This document shows, piece after piece, positions 42,515 to 49,373 of a DNA stretch of 51,068 nucleotides (positions are counted from its first letter, which is position 1; each line of letters opens with the position of its first letter). Source of the stretch: Hydrogenophilales bacterium CG12_big_fil_rev_8_21_14_0_65_61_21 (GTDB lineage Bacteria; Pseudomonadota; Gammaproteobacteria; Burkholderiales; Thiobacillaceae); the NCBI GenBank assembly GCA_002782005.1, contig PFGT01000060.1, forward strand, positions 1 to 51,068. The letters run 5' to 3'. A model generated the notes under the pieces. The model did no database searches, was not told the origin of the DNA, and saw nothing but the letters and a program-made list of their open reading frames with translations. A program made the translations under genes and the position numbers.

Positions 42515-43816
42515 TTACGCGGCGGCGTTCTTTCGCTCGTTCCACTTGGCCGCTTCCTCGTCCCAGCCATCCATACGGATGTAGGGGTTGGTACGCGGGT
42601 GGGTAATCATGCTTGGATCGACCGGGATATCGAGACCTTCCAGGAAGTTGACCAAGCCGATACGCTCGATCATCTCGCCGGTACGCTCATGCTCCAGTGC
42701 ATTCTCGGCAAAGAAGTCCATGATGTTGCGTACCAGATCGTTCAGCTTTTCGAAGTCCTCGTCGGATTCCATCTTCATGAACGGGATCACCACGGTGCCC
42801 AGCGAGGTGCCGATCTTCAGCACGCTCTTGCCGCCAACCAGGATGGTGACGCCCTTGTCCTTGCCAGGCAGCAAGGCGCCAGGCATGACATTCAGACAGT
42901 GCATACAGCGCACGCAGTTGTGGTTGTCGATCTCGATGCAGTTGCTGTCGGAGACCGCAACCTTGGTCATGCCTGCGGCGGCCGCTTTGCCGTCATTCTT
43001 GACCAACTGAATGGCGCGGGTCGGACACATGCCGATGACCATGTTGGTCAGGTCTTCCATGCTGTGAGCGGTCAGCCAGGCGCGGGCCTGCTTCTCGTCA
43101 GCGCGGATGCTGTCGCGCCAGGTGCCGATGGTGGCCATGTCGGAACGCTGGATGGCGTTCATGCAATCGTTCGGGCAGCCGGAGAACTTGAACTTGAATT
43201 TGTACGGCATGGACGGGCGATGCATATCGTCCAGGTTGTTGTTGATGACGGTGCGCAGGGCGCGGGCCTCGTCATAACAGGACATTTCGCAGCGAGCAGC
43301 GCCGACGCAGGACATGGAGGTACGCAGCGCGGGGCCGGCGCCGCCCATGTCGAAGCCCATCTCATTGAAGCGGTCGAAGGAGCGCTGTACGTCTGCGGTC
43401 CTGATGCCCTGGAACATGATGTCGCCGGATTGGCCATGCAGGGCGATCAGGCCTGATCCGCCGGTTTCGCTCCAGGCGTCGCATAATTGACGCAACAGGT
43501 CGGAGGTGTAATGCATGCCGGCGGGCGGCATGATGCGCAGGGTGTGGAACTCGGCGGCTTCCGGGAACTTCGGGGTGCCGTCGGCGTTCTTGAGTTCGGT
43601 GAAGCGGGGAATCACGCCGCCGCCATAGCCGATCACGCCCACGGTACCGCCCTTCCAGTAGCCGAAGCGAGTCTTGTAGGAGGTTTCCAGTTGGCCGAGC
43701 AGGTCGACCATCATGTCGTTATCCTTTGCTAGCCGTTTGATGCCGGTTACGAAGCTGGGCCACGGGCCTTTTTCCAGCTCGTCCAGATTCGGCGTGTCAT
43801 GCATTTTCTTAGCCAT
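42515..43816 (-). CDS. dsrA: DsrA, dissimilatory sulfite reductase alpha subunit
   Basis: The 433-residue protein has cysteines for the siroheme-coupled [4Fe-4S] cluster in SCVGAARCEMSCYDEAR and GCPNDCMNAIQR and a ferredoxin insert (NCVRCMHCLNVMPGAL). It is the first gene of the operon, with AGGAGA seven bases before ATG 43816. Together with DsrB it carries the catalytic siroheme (or siroamide). Confidence 0.97.
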   Translation of the reverse strand: MAKKMHDTPNLDELEKGPWPSFVTGIKRLAKDNDMMVDLLGQLETSYKTRFGYWKGGTVGVIGYGGGVIPRFTELKNADGTPKFPEAAEFHTLRIMPPAGMHYTSDLLRQLCDAWSETGGSGLIALHGQSGDIMFQGIRTADVQRSFDRFNEMGFDMGGAGPALRTSMSCVGAARCEMSCYDEARALRTVINNNLDDMHRPSMPYKFKFKFSGCPNDCMNAIQRSDMATIGTWRDSIRADEKQARAWLTAHSMEDLTNMVIGMCPTRAIQLVKNDGKAAAAGMTKVAVSDSNCIEIDNHNCVRCMHCLNVMPGALLPGKDKGVTILVGGKSVLKIGTSLGTVVIPFMKMESDEDFEKLNDLVRNIMDFFAENALEHERTGEMIERIGLVNFLEGLDIPVDPSMITHPRTNPYIRMDGWDEEAAKWNERKNAAA

Positions 43817-44088
43817 CTGTTTCTCCTTTAGGTCTTGCGAAGCGGTATGCGGTATATCGTCACTACCTATACAACACTGCTCGTGGGCATCCTGCCGGCA
43901 CGAGACGAGTCCGACAATATTAGTGAGCCTGTTTGCCTGAGGCCATCATTCCGATGGGGTAAATTGGTTTTTCGTGGGAGTAGTTTGTACCTACCCGATC
44001 AGGTAGGTTCGTTTACCCCATGGCATGATGCTTTTACTCGATAAAATCAGGCTCAATACAGCCTTGATTCATAGACCGTACCGAAATC
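43817..44088. promoter_or_regulatory. Divergent control region of the dsr operon and accessory genes
   Basis: This 272-base gap contains the starts of both transcripts. The minus-strand side reads TATAGGTAGTGACGATATAC about 50 bases before dsrA, offering weak -10-like boxes (GATATA) but no good -35. The plus-strand side has GATAAA about 50 bases before the 84-residue gene. A 20-bp dyad lies inside (next entry). I see no gene in it. Confidence 0.5.
43989..44008. promoter_or_regulatory. 20-bp dyad, candidate operator
   Basis: Seven-base arms acctacc and ggtaggt flank cGATCa, so 9 of 10 base pairs are symmetric. It lies about 81-100 bases before the 84-residue gene and 173-192 before dsrA. Symmetry and position suit a regulator dimer serving both directions. 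The regulator is not identifiable in the window. Confidence 0.45.
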
Positions 44089-44343
44089 ATGGACGAGATC
44101 AAGTCGCTGACCAAATTCCGCAATCCATACGGCAACCAGGAGATCGAACTCCAGGAGGCGCGCTATGCGTCTGGCGGGATGCCCATGATGCGCCTGCGTA
44201 TCCGCGAACGCGGCGCGCGCTTTACGATCTTCGATGTAGATTCGGTGACGGCCAAGCATTGGGCTGAGGAAATGTTGAAATGGGTCGCTAGCCAAGAACC
44301 CGGCCCCGTCGCTTCGACAGGAGACTCGTATGCGGATGTATAA
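44089..44343 (+). CDS. Small conserved-looking protein at the dsr locus, unknown role
   Basis: The 84-residue soluble protein reads MDEIKSLTKFRNPYGNQEIE, then MPMMRLRIRERGARFTIFDV. It is predicted to be beta-rich then helical (TAKHWAEEMLKWV). I do not recognise a characterised family, though it resembles small hypothetical proteins of thiobacilli in my memory. It overlaps the Cas6-like gene by 14 bases, so the two are co-translated and probably function together. No strong Shine-Dalgarno sequence precedes ATG 44089. Confidence 0.65.
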   Translation: MDEIKSLTKFRNPYGNQEIELQEARYASGGMPMMRLRIRERGARFTIFDVDSVTAKHWAEEMLKWVASQEPGPVASTGDSYADV

Positions 44344-44983
44344 CCCGGACTGGCAGGCCATCAAGGACTTCCAGTACACCCCGCGTTTCAAGGATTTGCA
44401 TTTCGATTTGGTTGGCGCCGAGATTCCGGTCGACCACGGTCAAGCCCTGTTCGATGCCTTGGCAGCCCATCTACCCTGGTTGAAAGACGAACCCGCGGTG
44501 GGCATCCATCCTATCCATGGCGAGCCGACTGGGCGCAACGACAACCTAATCATCAGCCGCCGCATCAAACTGGTGTTGCGCCTCCCCGTGACTCGCATGG
44601 AAGATGCCCTCGCCCTGAGCGGCAAGCGCCTCGATACCGGCGCTGGCGAGCTTGTGGTCGGCCAGGCGAAGGAGAGATTACTGACGCCCTTCGCCACCTT
44701 GTACGCGCCGATTGTTGATTTCGGGACCGACGATGAGGCGGTCTTTTTGGCGGCGGCGCGCGTCGAATTGGAGGCCATGGAGATTCGCTGCCAACTCCTG
44801 CCGGGCAGGAAGCGTAAAATTCACCTCTCCGAAGGGGAGGTATTGGGTTATAGCCTCATGTTGCATGATGTCGACCCACAGCAATCGTTGCGGGTTCAGG
44901 AACAAGGCTTGGGACGCCATCGCCACTTTGGCTGCGGTATATTCGTCCCCCATAAATCGATTAAGGCAGTTGTGATCGACTGA
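44330..44983 (+). CDS. Cas6/Cmx6-like RAMP protein (no CRISPR array)
   Basis: The 217-residue protein matches the pattern of the type I-MYXAN Cas6/Cmx6 family. The N-terminal strand-helix reads GAEIPVDHGQALFDALAAHL; then GIHPIHG, with a histidine where such nucleases carry one, IKLVLRLPVTRMEDALALSG and the glycine-rich C-terminal loop SLRVQEQGLGRHRHFGCGIF. Cas6 proteins cut CRISPR repeat RNA at a hairpin. There is no CRISPR array or other cas gene in the window, and the gene is divergent from dsrA. It starts at ATG 44330 with AGGAG seven bases upstream. A cellular RNA, such as dsr mRNA, may be its target; that is inference. Confidence 0.72.
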   Translation: MRMYNPDWQAIKDFQYTPRFKDLHFDLVGAEIPVDHGQALFDALAAHLPWLKDEPAVGIHPIHGEPTGRNDNLIISRRIKLVLRLPVTRMEDALALSGKRLDTGAGELVVGQAKERLLTPFATLYAPIVDFGTDDEAVFLAAARVELEAMEIRCQLLPGRKRKIHLSEGEVLGYSLMLHDVDPQQSLRVQEQGLGRHRHFGCGIFVPHKSIKAVVID

Positions 44984-45001
44984 GTCGGTCGCAGTTTTTT
45001 T
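44974..45001 (+). terminator. Terminator/attenuator overlapping the Cas6-like gene's stop
   Basis: The arms gatcgac (44974-44980) and gtcggtc (44984-44990) pair with one G-U. The three-base loop is the TGA stop codon itself. Four bases later comes a run of seven T. A terminating ribosome would cover this hairpin, so termination could depend on translation of the upstream gene. Confidence 0.6.
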
Positions 45002-45026
45002 GTAACCTGTGTATAGGAGAAAAATC

Positions 45027-45359
45027 GTGGGATATGTACTAAACGGCGAAGAACTGGAAGTCGATGACGAGGATTTCCTGACCGAAGCCAATTTCAGCGA
45101 TGAAATCGTACCGATTATCGCCGAAGCCGAAGGTCTGAAACTGACCGAAGATCATTGGAAGGTCGTCCGCTTCATGCGCCAGAAATACCAGGAAGATGGC
45201 CATACCCCCAACTTCCGCAACATGTTCATGGGCATGGATGAAGAATATCCTGGTACCGATTGGAAAAAGACCTTGTATGAGCTGTTTCCCAAGCAGCCGA
45301 ATCGCCAGGCTTCCAAGGTGGCCGGCCTACCCAAGCCGTACGGTAAGGGCGGTTACTGA
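45027..45359 (+). CDS. DsrC-like protein lacking both redox cysteines (RspA type)
   Basis: The 110-residue protein follows the DsrC fold throughout (EELEVDDEDFLTEANFSDEI, then LTEDHWKVVRFMRQKYQEDG and TLYELFPKQPNRQASKVAGL). In the C-terminal arm the first cysteine is serine (QASK) and the second is missing (PKPYGKGGY). It cannot carry sulfur as DsrC does. Cysteine-less DsrC homologues have been called RspA and proposed to be regulators. GTG 45027 is chosen since AGGAGA lies 6 bases upstream. Confidence 0.88.
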   Translation: MGYVLNGEELEVDDEDFLTEANFSDEIVPIIAEAEGLKLTEDHWKVVRFMRQKYQEDGHTPNFRNMFMGMDEEYPGTDWKKTLYELFPKQPNRQASKVAGLPKPYGKGGY

Positions 45360-45365
45360 GTGAGT

Positions 45366-45436
45366 AGCTTGTAGCTTGTAGCCGGTAGTGAACTGCCGGC
45401 TACGGGCTACCAGCTACCAGCTACCAGCTACCAGCT
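45366..45436. repeat. Heptamer-repeat hairpin before the sulfurtransferase gene
   Basis: Stem arms gtagccggtag (45378-45388) and ctgccggctac (45393-45403) enclose tgaa with one G-U. The right side continues as four copies of gctacca ending at 45436, and the left side as agcttgt repeats. The repeat ends one base before the ATG at 45438, where a ribosome-binding site would normally be. Confidence 0.8.
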
Positions 45437-45437
45437 T

Positions 45438-46289
45438 ATGTACTACACCACACTCGTTTCCACCGACGATCTGGCGCGTCATCTGGATGATCCGCACTGG
45501 ATCGTCATCGATTGCCGGTTCAGCCTGACCGACCCCGAAGGCGGCCGTTCGGCTTACAGTAAAGGTCACATACCGGGCGCCCGGTACGCTCATCTGGACG
45601 CCGATCTGGCGGGTCCGATCGGCCCCGATACGGGGCGCCATCCGTTGCCCGATGTCGAGACCCTGGCCTTGAAGTTGTGTCGCTGGGGTGTAGGCGTCAA
45701 TAAGCAGGTGGTGGTCTACGACGATAGCTTCGGTTCCATGGCGGTTCGCTTGTGGTGGCTGTTGCGTTGGCTGGGCCACCCAGGCGTCGCGCTGCTTGAC
45801 GGCGGTTACCCGAAATGGCTGCGCGAGCGGCGCCCGACCACGCAAGAGGTGCCCGAACCGATTGGCAAAGGCATTTGCGCCAGATTGCCGGAGTCGAGCC
45901 TGTACGTGAATGCCGATCAGGTGATGCAGGCCGTGGTGACGGGCGACAAACTGATCCTTGATGCCCGTCCGGAACGGCGCTTCAGCGGTGAATATGAGCC
46001 GCTGGATACCGTGGCCGGTCATGTCCCCGGCGCGGTCAACTGGAACTTCGAGGAAAACCTCGATATTGATGGCACCTACTCGCCGCCCGAGGCCCTGCGC
46101 GAAAATTACCAGGCCCTGCTGAAGGGCCGGGCGCCGTCCGATGTCATCCACATGTGTGGCTCAGGCGTCACCGCTTGCCACAACATCCTGGCCATGGAGA
46201 TCGCCGGCCTATCCGGCTCCCGGCTCTATGTCGGTTCCTGGAGCGAGTGGGTCACCGACCCGTCGCGTCCGATTGCGCTTGGAGAGTAA
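45438..46289 (+). CDS. Tandem-rhodanese sulfurtransferase (TST/3-mercaptopyruvate type)
   Basis: The 283-residue protein has two rhodanese domains. The catalytic loop of the C-terminal domain is MCGSGVTACHNIL (Cys240), the CGSGVT motif of 3-mercaptopyruvate sulfurtransferases; the N-terminal domain is inactive. YDDSFGSMAVRLWWLLRWLG and the DARPERRFSGEYEP segment are typical. It could supply persulfide sulfur to DsrEFH. There is no Shine-Dalgarno sequence: the heptamer repeat abuts the start codon. Confidence 0.9.
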   Translation: MYYTTLVSTDDLARHLDDPHWIVIDCRFSLTDPEGGRSAYSKGHIPGARYAHLDADLAGPIGPDTGRHPLPDVETLALKLCRWGVGVNKQVVVYDDSFGSMAVRLWWLLRWLGHPGVALLDGGYPKWLRERRPTTQEVPEPIGKGICARLPESSLYVNADQVMQAVVTGDKLILDARPERRFSGEYEPLDTVAGHVPGAVNWNFEENLDIDGTYSPPEALRENYQALLKGRAPSDVIHMCGSGVTACHNILAMEIAGLSGSRLYVGSWSEWVTDPSRPIALGE

Positions 46290-46292
46290 TGA

Positions 46293-46889
46293 ATGGCTGC
46301 CCCCACCCGCGTAAAAACAACCTGGTTCAAGAAGGACGCCGAGCACGCAGTTGAGGAGACCGCCAGCGCCCTGGCCACCACTATCTGGCGCATGGCCGAC
46401 CGCGCCATGGATAATTTATCCCGCGCCGATTTCGACATCATTACGCCGCAGCGCGGCTTCAAGATCATTGGCGAGTTGACCGCCTTCGCCGTCCATTATG
46501 TCGATCGCCTGGTATTTCCCCGGCTGAGCGACGTTGACCGGGGCGAGTTGGTCAGCGCCCTGGGCGGCCGACTGGCCGAGGTCATGGAAGAAAATATCCT
46601 CGATTTCACCGAAGGCGAGAAGGACGCGGACTACGATTACCAGCAAGGCTACATCGACCTGCTCAATGCCCGCATGACCGAGTACGCACACTATGATTTC
46701 CCGGACGACCGGCCCAGCTTTCAGTCCCTGCGCTTCCTTAGCCTGCAAATCCGCGAGGACATGGAAAAGTCCGACCAGACCTGGATCCAGGACCAGATCA
46801 TGGACATCGAAATGCCCGAGATACTGGGCACAGTGAAGAAGCAGGTCGATGGCTTCTACCCGCTAACGAACGCGGCAATGGAACAATAG
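46293..46889 (+). CDS. Unknown soluble helical protein
   Basis: The 198-residue protein is predicted almost all helical, acidic, with no signal or membrane segment. Distinct stretches are TIWRMADRAMDNLSRADFDI and YDYQQGYIDLLNARMTEYAH. I do not recognise it. It lies 3 bases after the sulfurtransferase gene and 2 before the dioxygenase gene, so the three form one translational unit, which hints at a joint role in organosulfur or sulfur-transfer chemistry. Confidence 0.65.
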   Translation: MAAPTRVKTTWFKKDAEHAVEETASALATTIWRMADRAMDNLSRADFDIITPQRGFKIIGELTAFAVHYVDRLVFPRLSDVDRGELVSALGGRLAEVMEENILDFTEGEKDADYDYQQGYIDLLNARMTEYAHYDFPDDRPSFQSLRFLSLQIREDMEKSDQTWIQDQIMDIEMPEILGTVKKQVDGFYPLTNAAMEQ

Positions 46890-46891
46890 AA

Positions 46892-47827
46892 ATGATCCCC
46901 ACAAATTCCCCTTTTCATCCCGACAACAGCGCCGGCTACCAGCGTTGGCGTGAGGCCAAGTTGGCCGGCTATCCGACCCGGGGCGAGGACCTCATCGTCG
47001 AGGTGCGTAACCCCCATGCCCTGAGCGATGCCGAATATCGCGCGTTACGGGACCGCGTCGCCAAGTGCAACATGGCCATCTACGCCACCGCGCTGGGCGA
47101 GGCCGAGGACAAGGCCGCAGTGCGTGCGCTGTCGGCCCAGTTTGGCCTCAGTCATCTCGACGCCAACTGGCTGGCCGACGAAGACGGCATCTCCAGCCTG
47201 ACGCCGCGTGACGAGGACGGCCAGGCCGAGCCCAATGCGGCGGACGGCCATAAGGCCGCCCGCCGTGGTGACTACATCCCTTATACCCATCACCGCATCC
47301 GCTGGCACACTGACGGCTATTACAACCCGGAACCCCGGCGCATCCTGGCCATGACCCTGCATTGCGTGCGGAATGCCCATGAAGGCGGCGACAATGAGTT
47401 GTACGACCAGGACCTGGCCTACATTCAGTTGCGCGACAGCAACCCGGACTTCATCCGCGCCCTGATGGCGCCGGATGCCATGACCATCCCGGCCCGTGTC
47501 GACGAGGTCGACGGCGAGCGCCCGGCAGAGTCTGGCCCAGTATTTCTGGTCGACCCGGCCAGCGGCGGCCTGCACCTGCGCTACACCGCCCGCACCAAGA
47601 GCATCGTCTGGAAGGACGACCCGATCACGCAGGCCGCTGTGCAGGCTATCGATGAGTTGCTGGCCAGCCAGGCGTTTGGCTGGTTCCGCCTGAAAATGCA
47701 ACCGGGCATGGGCCTCATCTGCAACAACGTCCTGCATACCCGCGACGGCTTTAATGACAATCCGGAACATCGGCGGTTGCTCTACCGCGCCCGTTATCAC
47801 GACCGTATCCGCGATCTGCGTCGCTGA
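46892..47827 (+). CDS. TauD/TfdA-family Fe(II)/2-oxoglutarate dioxygenase
   Basis: The 311-residue protein contains the iron-binding facial triad: RWHTDGYYNP (His139, Asp141) and the distal VLHTRDGFN (His282), followed by the 2-oxoglutarate arginine region RRLLYRARYHDRI. TauD-like enzymes hydroxylate taurine, sulfonates, sulfate esters or related compounds. The substrate here is unknown. The position behind the sulfurtransferase in a dsr-linked operon suggests a sulfur compound, but that is context only. Confidence 0.85.
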   Translation: MIPTNSPFHPDNSAGYQRWREAKLAGYPTRGEDLIVEVRNPHALSDAEYRALRDRVAKCNMAIYATALGEAEDKAAVRALSAQFGLSHLDANWLADEDGISSLTPRDEDGQAEPNAADGHKAARRGDYIPYTHHRIRWHTDGYYNPEPRRILAMTLHCVRNAHEGGDNELYDQDLAYIQLRDSNPDFIRALMAPDAMTIPARVDEVDGERPAESGPVFLVDPASGGLHLRYTARTKSIVWKDDPITQAAVQAIDELLASQAFGWFRLKMQPGMGLICNNVLHTRDGFNDNPEHRRLLYRARYHDRIRDLRR

Positions 47828-47845
47828 TTTGAATTTGCCGCGCCA

Positions 47846-47872
47846 ATAAAAAGGCCCGCCTTGCGGCGGGCC
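47846..47872 (-). terminator. Terminator of the norCB operon
   Basis: The stem ggcccgcc (47853-47860) with ggcgggcc (47865-47872) closes a four-base loop. On the minus strand it is followed by TTTTTATT. It lies 36 bases beyond the norB stop and is a good intrinsic terminator for that strand. For the converging dioxygenase gene it lacks a T tract. Confidence 0.88.
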
Positions 47873-47907
47873 AAGTGCGTTCTAAAGGCTGAACGACAGG
47901 AATCGAT

Positions 47908-49362
47908 TTATGCGCTGGCCGTGGCCTGCTCATGAATCTGGGCGGCTGGGCGGGTTTCCCGTTTGCCGATGGTCAACAGGTCCCAAGCCAGCAGCACGAA
48001 ACCTGCGGAGAATACCCAGCCGGAGATTAGCCGCCAGTTCATGCCCTGGACAAACCATGGGTGGGCTTGGGCAGTGAAATAAGCCATCCAGGTTGAGCCT
48101 TCGACGGCCCGCTCGATTTGCGACTGCTCATAGCCGGCGATCAGCAAGGACATGGTCATGCCGACCATGCCGACCCAGAGGAACGTCATCGCCCATTTCC
48201 ACCGCCAGGCGCCAACCATACCGCTGCTCATCCATACATTACCGCGTGACTTCTGGGCGGCGATGTAGAAGAAGCTGATGACCGCGCAGGCGTAGGCGCC
48301 GAAGAAGGCCAGATGGCCGTGCGAGGCCGTCCACTGGGTGCCGTGGGTATACATGTTGATCTGCGGCAGGGTGTGCATGAAGCCCCAGACGCCGGCGCCG
48401 AAGAAGTTGCCCGCCGCTTGGGCGATGGTCCAGGCCAGGGCCGGATGGTTGCTGTTCTTTAGTTTGTGGACCCCGGAGTCATATACCGCGTGGACCACCA
48501 TGGCGACCAGCGGCACCGGCTCCAGGGCGGAGAAGAAGCCGCCTATGGTCAGCCAATACTGCGGCGTGCCGATCCAGAAGTAGTGGTGACCCAGACCCAG
48601 GATGCCGGAACCGAACATCAGCGCGACCTCGATGTACAGCCAGGTCTCGACGATCTTGCGGGAAACGCCCAGGGTGGTCATCAACATATAGGCCATGATG
48701 CCGCCGACCAGTACTTCCCAGGTGGCCTCGACCCACAGGTGAATCACCCACCACCACCAGAACTGATCGATGGAGACGTTGGGGGTATAGAACATGCCAG
48801 CCAGATAGAGACCGAACAGGGCCAGCAGGTCTATGACCAGGACGCCGCCGATGCCGGTGTACTTGCCCTTGGCGAAGGTGGCTGCGACGTTGAAGAAGAA
48901 TGACAGCACCGAGACCACGATGCCGATGTCCGCCCAGCGTGGCGCTTCCAGATATTCGCGGCCTTCGTTGATGAACCAGATGCTCTTCATCTCGGCGGGG
49001 CCGACCTGGACCAGCAGAAAGACCAGCACCACCGCGACCACGGCCAGGGTGAATATCCAGAAGATCAGGTTACCCAGCCAGAGCGCGACCACCGGGTGTT
49101 TGGCCTCATCCTCCAGTATCCAGTAGACGCCGCCCATGAAGCCAAACAGCAGCCAGACCACCATGGCGTTGAGGTGCAAGGTGCGGTTGACCGAGAAATC
49201 CAGAATGCCATAGAGGAAGTCCGGGTGCAGATACTGAATGCCGGCCAGCATCCCGAACAGCACCTGAGCGCCGAACAAGGCCAGGGAAACGGTGAAGTAT
49301 TTGACGGCCAGTTTCTGGCCGCCATTCAAGTTTGCGGTATCGAACATACCAAGAGCTGCCAT
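47908..49362 (-). CDS. norB: Nitric oxide reductase catalytic subunit NorB
   Basis: The 484-residue protein has 12 membrane helices of the heme-copper oxidase superfamily. Heme and FeB histidines lie in RTLHLNAMVVWLLFGF, VIHLWVEATWEVLVG (with the catalytic glutamates nearby), LGLGHHYFWIGTP and TASHGHLAFFGAY. Length and the presence of norC indicate the cytochrome c-dependent type. It reduces NO to N2O. It follows norC by 11 bases. Confidence 0.95.
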   Translation of the reverse strand: MAALGMFDTANLNGGQKLAVKYFTVSLALFGAQVLFGMLAGIQYLHPDFLYGILDFSVNRTLHLNAMVVWLLFGFMGGVYWILEDEAKHPVVALWLGNLIFWIFTLAVVAVVLVFLLVQVGPAEMKSIWFINEGREYLEAPRWADIGIVVSVLSFFFNVAATFAKGKYTGIGGVLVIDLLALFGLYLAGMFYTPNVSIDQFWWWWVIHLWVEATWEVLVGGIMAYMLMTTLGVSRKIVETWLYIEVALMFGSGILGLGHHYFWIGTPQYWLTIGGFFSALEPVPLVAMVVHAVYDSGVHKLKNSNHPALAWTIAQAAGNFFGAGVWGFMHTLPQINMYTHGTQWTASHGHLAFFGAYACAVISFFYIAAQKSRGNVWMSSGMVGAWRWKWAMTFLWVGMVGMTMSLLIAGYEQSQIERAVEGSTWMAYFTAQAHPWFVQGMNWRLISGWVFSAGFVLLAWDLLTIGKRETRPAAQIHEQATASA

Positions 49363-49373
49363 TTCATGCCTCC

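Noticed and set aside
43905-43931. Word ccgacaatattag upstream of dsrA similar to ccgacaattttag in the dsrP-dsrN hairpin
   Set aside because: The shared stretch is only about 13 bases with a mismatch, and only one of the two sits in a hairpin; probably chance.
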